From: an uncultured Bacteroidales bacterium
Lineage (GTDB): Bacteria; Bacteroidota; Bacteroidia; Bacteroidales; Paludibacteraceae
Reading direction: 5' to 3'
Assembly: GCA_937885465.1 (NCBI GenBank)
Contig: CAKZZM010000119.1
Coordinates: 1 to 9,179, forward strand
DNA length: 9,179 nucleotides
A program made the translations under genes and the position numbers. The notes below the pieces were generated by a model. That model did no database searches and was not told the origin of the DNA. It saw only the letters and a program-made list of their open reading frames with translations. Numbering within the stretch: the stretch's first letter is position 1; every line of letters begins with the position of its first letter. Positions 6,048 to 9,179 of this stretch are shown here, in pieces.

Positions 6048-7370
6048 TTATTTCACTTCCACACCAAAGGCATTATATCGCCTACCATCGGGGATGATGA
6101 TTATTATCTGACCATTCTCAATCTTTTTGGTTGCAGCGGTTTGGGAAGAGCCGGATATATTTTCAACTCCGTCTGAAAGACTCTCTATATCACAGGAATA
6201 ACCTCTGCCGCTGTACATACCCCAGATGAACTCTACCAGATTAGGGTCATCCACAAAGGGGTTGCGGTTGCCCTGCAGCTCCTCAATCTTATCATTGCGG
6301 TCTAACTCCTTTTGCGATACGGGGTCATCCCTATGCCACTGCAGTAGTAGCTGACGGGCAGAGACGGTGAAGTCGGCAACGGCATTATTGTAGGTAAACA
6401 TGCGATATCCTTGTCCTCCTTGCGTAAAGTTCTTGTCGCGGTAGCAGGTAAGCATATAGAAATAGATACGGGCTATGTCACCTTTGTATTGGTCTGCCGG
6501 CTCGAAGACTTTCCTATAACTACCTCCGGAATAGGTGGATGTGTTGCCTTGCTTTGAGCCTAAGGAATTACTCCAATCCGGAGTTCCTACCACTACTCCG
6601 AAGGCATCGGCACCACGCTGTTGGTTGGCAGCATTATCCGTAGGTAGAATGTGGTGCAGGTCAGTGTACATCGGCTCATCTTCGCTCGAGCCCCACCAAC
6701 TCTTGGGTAGAGCGTGCTCACGGTTATAGCACTCACATTCGGTGGTGGTACTATAGTTGCTATTATTGCAATAATCTGACGGATAGAAAGTGCACAAAGA
6801 ATACATATCCCATACTGTTCCATCCGACTTGATGTCAATTAGAGAGTGATCAGCCCTTGTATCAATATAAGATAATATGGTATGATCTGATATTAAAAGA
6901 TTGAGAGAGGCAAGCAACTGCGTACTCGTCTGCCCCTCTAACTGCTTGAAACGGCACTCCTCAACAACGGGTTCATCATTGTCAGGAATGATAGTGAAAG
7001 TGCCGTTGCACAGTTCGGCTTTGCCGTTGTAATTCTGCAGGTACGCCGTCGCCTCCACCCTCTCGCCTACTTGCAGAGTACGGCAGTCTGATTCTTCAAC
7101 ACCTCTCAAACGATAACACTCAAAAAGAGATTCCGAACCATCGGCAGTATCGTCAATATAGAAATCCGCATTTTGATAATTAGGATAACCACTGTTCCAT
7201 TTTGTAACATAGCCGCGAACGGTATATTGCTCCGCTGACAACTCCCGATGGGAGAGATTGAGTGATTCGTAAACCTGCATTATCTCGCTAACGGAATAAA
7301 CGACATCAGCAGAACAAACCACAACACTACTTACAAGTAGTAAAGAAAGAAAAAGATGCTTAATTTTCAT
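6048..7370 (-). CDS. Secreted endonuclease I family nuclease with N-terminal OB-fold-like domain
   Basis: This 440-residue exported nuclease cleaves DNA or RNA outside the cytoplasm. Residues 1-21 are a Sec signal peptide (MKIKHLFLSLLLVSSVVVC, with cleavage likely after CSA). About 24-130 look like an OB-fold: YTVRGYVTKWNSG, ADFYIDDTADG, then VGERVEATAYLQNYNGKAEL. Residues about 150-390 are the endonuclease I (EndA/NucM, His-Me finger) domain. The catalytic motif is NREHALPKSWWG with H219, followed by DLHHILPTDNAANQQRG with H239/H240. The helix WHRDDPVSQKELDRNDKIE and RNPFVDDPNL are typical of the family. The final segment IENGQIIIIIPDGRRYNAF plus GVEVK is a tail seen on many exported Bacteroidales proteins, possibly a sorting or beta-strand cap. 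It is monocistronic, with its own promoter at 7407-7437. It probably scavenges nucleic acid; the substrate is not decidable here. Confidence 0.93.
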   Translation of the reverse strand: MKIKHLFLSLLLVSSVVVCSADVVYSVSEIMQVYESLNLSHRELSAEQYTVRGYVTKWNSGYPNYQNADFYIDDTADGSESLFECYRLRGVEESDCRTLQVGERVEATAYLQNYNGKAELCNGTFTIIPDNDEPVVEECRFKQLEGQTSTQLLASLNLLISDHTILSYIDTRADHSLIDIKSDGTVWDMYSLCTFYPSDYCNNSNYSTTTECECYNREHALPKSWWGSSEDEPMYTDLHHILPTDNAANQQRGADAFGVVVGTPDWSNSLGSKQGNTSTYSGGSYRKVFEPADQYKGDIARIYFYMLTCYRDKNFTQGGQGYRMFTYNNAVADFTVSARQLLLQWHRDDPVSQKELDRNDKIEELQGNRNPFVDDPNLVEFIWGMYSGRGYSCDIESLSDGVENISGSSQTAATKKIENGQIIIIIPDGRRYNAFGVEVK

Positions 7371-7406
7371 TATGGCGTATGATTATAAGTTTTAATATTC
7401 CAATCG

Positions 7407-7437
7407 CAAAGATAATTCATTTATTTCTAAAAACAAA
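7407..7437 (-). promoter_or_regulatory. Bacteroidota-type promoter for the endonuclease gene
   Basis: On the minus strand, TTTG (7437-7434) and TATCTTTG (7414-7407, an exact TAnnTTTG) are 19 nt apart. Transcription would start near 7400, leaving a leader of about 30 nt before the ATG at 7370. The upstream element lies inside the inverted repeat at 7431-7458. Confidence 0.7.
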
Positions 7438-7458
7438 ATATTTGATAATATTTTGTTT
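7431..7458. promoter_or_regulatory. Inverted repeat over the endonuclease promoter, possible operator
   Basis: AAACAAAATAT and ATATTTTGTTT are perfect 11-bp arms around a 6-bp centre (TTGATA). The left arm contains the -33 TTTG of the minus-strand promoter, so a bound dimer could block it. The region is very AT-rich, which lowers the significance. Confidence 0.45.
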
Positions 7459-7462
7459 AAAC

Positions 7463-7476
7463 GGCATTTAAATGCC
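7463..7476. promoter_or_regulatory. 14-bp palindrome in the divergent intergenic region
   Basis: GGCATTTAAATGCC is a perfect palindrome, preceded directly by GTTTAAAC (7455-7462), itself an 8-bp palindrome. It lies between the two divergent promoters, a common place for a regulator site. The binding protein is unknown. Confidence 0.4.
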
Positions 7477-7524
7477 ATTTCTATGGTGTTTAAATAGCGT
7501 TGAAACATAATTTTTGTTTGTTTG

Positions 7525-7556
7525 TTTGCTTAACTCGGGAAAAAACAGTAACTTTG
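7525..7556 (+). promoter_or_regulatory. Bacteroidota-type promoter for lptB
   Basis: TTTG (7525-7528) and TAACTTTG (7549-7556, an exact TAnnTTTG) are 20 nt apart. Transcription would begin about 7562, leaving a leader of about 100 nt before the ATG at 7661. This also argues against the longer open frame that starts at 7514. Confidence 0.75.
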
Positions 7557-7660
7557 TCGTGCGGAAGTTATTTACGAGTGCGGATTTTCTGACAAGTGCG
7601 GAAGTTTATAAGAGGACGGCAAGGACGGAAAGCACAGGGGAAAAGGAAAGGAAGGAAATT

Positions 7661-8500
7661 ATGATATTACGGACAGAACATTTAGTTAAGAAATACGGGA
7701 AGCGGACTGTTGCCAATGATGTATCAATAGAAGTGCATCAAGGTGAGATAGTGGGTTTGCTCGGTCCTAACGGTGCCGGCAAGACCACTACTTTTTATAT
7801 GACGACGGGGTTAGTGACCGCCAACAGCGGCGATATCTTCCTCGATTATGAAGAACGCGACACCTTAGAGGCACAACATTCACCCGATGCTAAGGCAGAG
7901 AACCTGACGAGCAACGGTATTGTTATTCGCAGCGAGAAGATAACGAATTACCCTATGTATCGCCGTGCGAAGATGGGTATCGGCTACCTGCCGCAGGAAG
8001 CGAGTGTATTCAGGAAAATGTCGGTGGAAGATAATATCCGTTCCGTACTCGAGATGACCAATTTCTCAAAAGAATATCAGAAAGAGAAGTTGGAACAACT
8101 GATAACGGAGTTCAACCTCGGACATGTACGGAAGAACCTCGGTGACCGCCTGTCAGGTGGTGAGCGTCGCCGCACGGAGATAGCCCGTTGCCTCGCTATT
8201 GAGCCGCGTTTCGTCATGCTCGACGAACCATTTGCTGGTGTGGACCCTATTGCCGTACAAGAGATACAAGATGTCGTTTGGCGATTGAAAGATAAGAATA
8301 TAGGTATCCTCATCACAGACCATAATGTGGACGAGACTCTGCAAATCACCGACCGCGCTTACCTGCTTTTCGAAGGAAAGATACTCTTCCACGGCACTCC
8401 CGAAGAACTTGCTGCCAACCCTATAGTAAGGAAGAACTATCTCGGCAGAGACTTCGTACTGAAAAAGAGAAGTAATAATACAGAAAGAGAACAGGTATAG
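7661..8500 (+). CDS. lptB: LptB, ATPase of the lipopolysaccharide export ABC transporter
   Basis: LptB powers LptFG extraction of lipopolysaccharide from the inner membrane into the LptC-A-D bridge. All ATPase motifs are visible: Walker A GPNGAGKT (35-42), Q-loop at Q112 in GYLPQEASVFRKMSVEDN (the LptB-specific stretch), signature LSGGE (164-168), Walker B FVMLDEP with catalytic E189, D-loop AGVDP, and H-loop H221. The length is 279 residues against about 240 usual. The excess lies mainly at about residues 63-92, a polar insert between GDIFLD and ITNYPMYRRAKMGIGYL, on the face that meets the coupling helices. ATG 7661 was chosen because a purine-rich site (GGAAAGGAAGGAA) precedes it and the N-terminus MILRTEHLVKKYGKR is the family one. 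Upstream in-frame codons lie in or before the promoter and leader. A Kelch lipoprotein gene follows after 11 nt. Confidence 0.95.
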   Translation: MILRTEHLVKKYGKRTVANDVSIEVHQGEIVGLLGPNGAGKTTTFYMTTGLVTANSGDIFLDYEERDTLEAQHSPDAKAENLTSNGIVIRSEKITNYPMYRRAKMGIGYLPQEASVFRKMSVEDNIRSVLEMTNFSKEYQKEKLEQLITEFNLGHVRKNLGDRLSGGERRRTEIARCLAIEPRFVMLDEPFAGVDPIAVQEIQDVVWRLKDKNIGILITDHNVDETLQITDRAYLLFEGKILFHGTPEELAANPIVRKNYLGRDFVLKKRSNNTEREQV

Positions 8501-8511
8501 ATTTCCAATAA

Positions 8512-9179
8512 ATGCGCAGTACTTATATTCATATATTCCCTTGTCTGCTACTTGCCTGCATTGCACTGTCTTGTCAGCAATCCGTTGACGACATGAGTCT
8601 TGCCGTTAGCAGATGTCAAGATATGCCGAAAGCTCTTACCGCCTGTGCTTCATTCTGTTATGACGGCAAAGGCTATATCCTCTGCGGCAGAGACTCTTCA
8701 GGGCGATATACCAATAAACTATACTGCTACGACCCTGTCACAGATTGCTGGACAGACCTCGGTGCCACCCCCCTCAAGCCCCGTGTACGGGCGAGGGCGG
8801 TAGTTGTCGATGATTATGTTTATGCCGGCTTGGGGTTCAACGGGTATTTGCTTATTGACAGCGCATACCTGTCAGACTGGTGGCGTTTTAGCACTTCGAC
8901 CAATACATGGACACGCATGGCAGACTACCCATGTGACAGAACAGTGGGGCCGGTAGTGACAAGTGACGGAACAAATATATACGCGGCATACGGCGGCAAG
9001 CAGAATTTCGAGCGTTGGGTGTTTCAATACGAACCGACTGCCGACCGATGGCATCAGATACACGACGGATTAAAGCGTGGCGCGACGTATCCGCCTCGTG
9101 CACACAGTGCCTCCGGAGCATTCTGCGGCGGACAATTCTTTATCGGAACAGGCTATTATAAAGGAAGTGATAGTTTTTG
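8512..9179 (+). CDS. Kelch-repeat lipoprotein, 3' end cut by window edge
   Basis: The frame from ATG 8512 stays open to the last base (222 codons seen). It begins MRSTYIHIFPCLLLACIALS followed by C21, a hydrophobic signal ending in a lipobox-like segment. C21 (then QQS) is the likeliest lipidated residue and C16 (LLAC) an alternative. Kelch blades repeat as YCYDPVTDCWTDLG (about 71-84), FSTSTNTWTRMADYP (126-140) and FQYEPTADRWHQI (171-183). Each ends with the Trp seen in Kelch motifs and is preceded by Tyr/Gly-rich strands (YVYAGLGF, IYAAYGG, FFIGTGYY). A six-bladed propeller would need about 330-350 residues, so roughly a third is missing. It is probably an outer-membrane-anchored binding protein of unknown ligand. 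The 11-nt gap after lptB suggests co-transcription. Confidence 0.85.
   Translation, partial: MRSTYIHIFPCLLLACIALSCQQSVDDMSLAVSRCQDMPKALTACASFCYDGKGYILCGRDSSGRYTNKLYCYDPVTDCWTDLGATPLKPRVRARAVVVDDYVYAGLGFNGYLLIDSAYLSDWWRFSTSTNTWTRMADYPCDRTVGPVVTSDGTNIYAAYGGKQNFERWVFQYEPTADRWHQIHDGLKRGATYPPRAHSASGAFCGGQFFIGTGYYKGSDSF

Noticed and set aside
7514..7660. Upstream TTG start extending LptB by 49 residues
   Set aside because: It would place the start before the TAACTTTG promoter element; the ATG at 7661 has a good purine-rich ribosome site and the family N-terminus.
8600..8803. Plus-strand frame of 67 codons inside the Kelch region
   Set aside because: It is out of frame with the Kelch lipoprotein, which has a signal sequence and three visible Kelch blades over the same bases.

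Overview
The window looks like chromosome of a Bacteroidota species, most likely order Bacteroidales. The evidence is exact matches to the Bacteroidota promoter type (TTTG, then TAnnTTTG about 20 nt downstream), a Sec-exported endonuclease I with the C-terminal tail seen in this order, an LptB of the 'YLPQEASVFRKMSVEDN' type, and a Kelch lipoprotein. No tool-based search was possible, so the taxon is an inference from protein style.

Layout. Bases 1-4146 (+) carry an RND efflux operon: the 3' part of a periplasmic adaptor gene, then a complete inner-membrane RND pump with its proton-relay residues intact. No outer-membrane channel gene follows. Bases about 4133-5606 form an inserted-looking islet. 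It starts with a short peptide remnant resembling the C-terminus of a large restriction/methylase protein. It continues with a REP-associated tyrosine transposase (RAYT, Y1/HUH family) that is flanked and interrupted by copies of a REP palindrome. Two copies precede its start codon, three lie inside the gene and a decayed one lies near its 3' end. The internal array breaks the reading frame, and removing one 52-bp repeat unit would restore a 392-residue protein. A 26-bp tandem repeat joins the end of the transposase to a P-II-like signalling gene (5607-5900, +), which was probably once adjacent to the pump. A long perfect hairpin (5941-5987) separates it from a convergent, exported endonuclease I (6048-7370, -).

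Bases 7371-7660 are a divergent regulatory region with one promoter on each strand and two palindromes between or over them. Downstream (+) are lptB (7661-8500), the ATPase of the lipopolysaccharide exporter, and, 11 nt later, the start of a Kelch-repeat lipoprotein that runs off the right edge.

The most interesting part is the REP/RAYT locus: a transposase gene whose own target repeats have expanded inside its coding sequence, with repeat units of 51, 52 and 75 bp. Copy-number change could therefore toggle the gene on or off. The C-terminal half also carries a Rossmann/SLOG-like extension that is not part of the core transposase.
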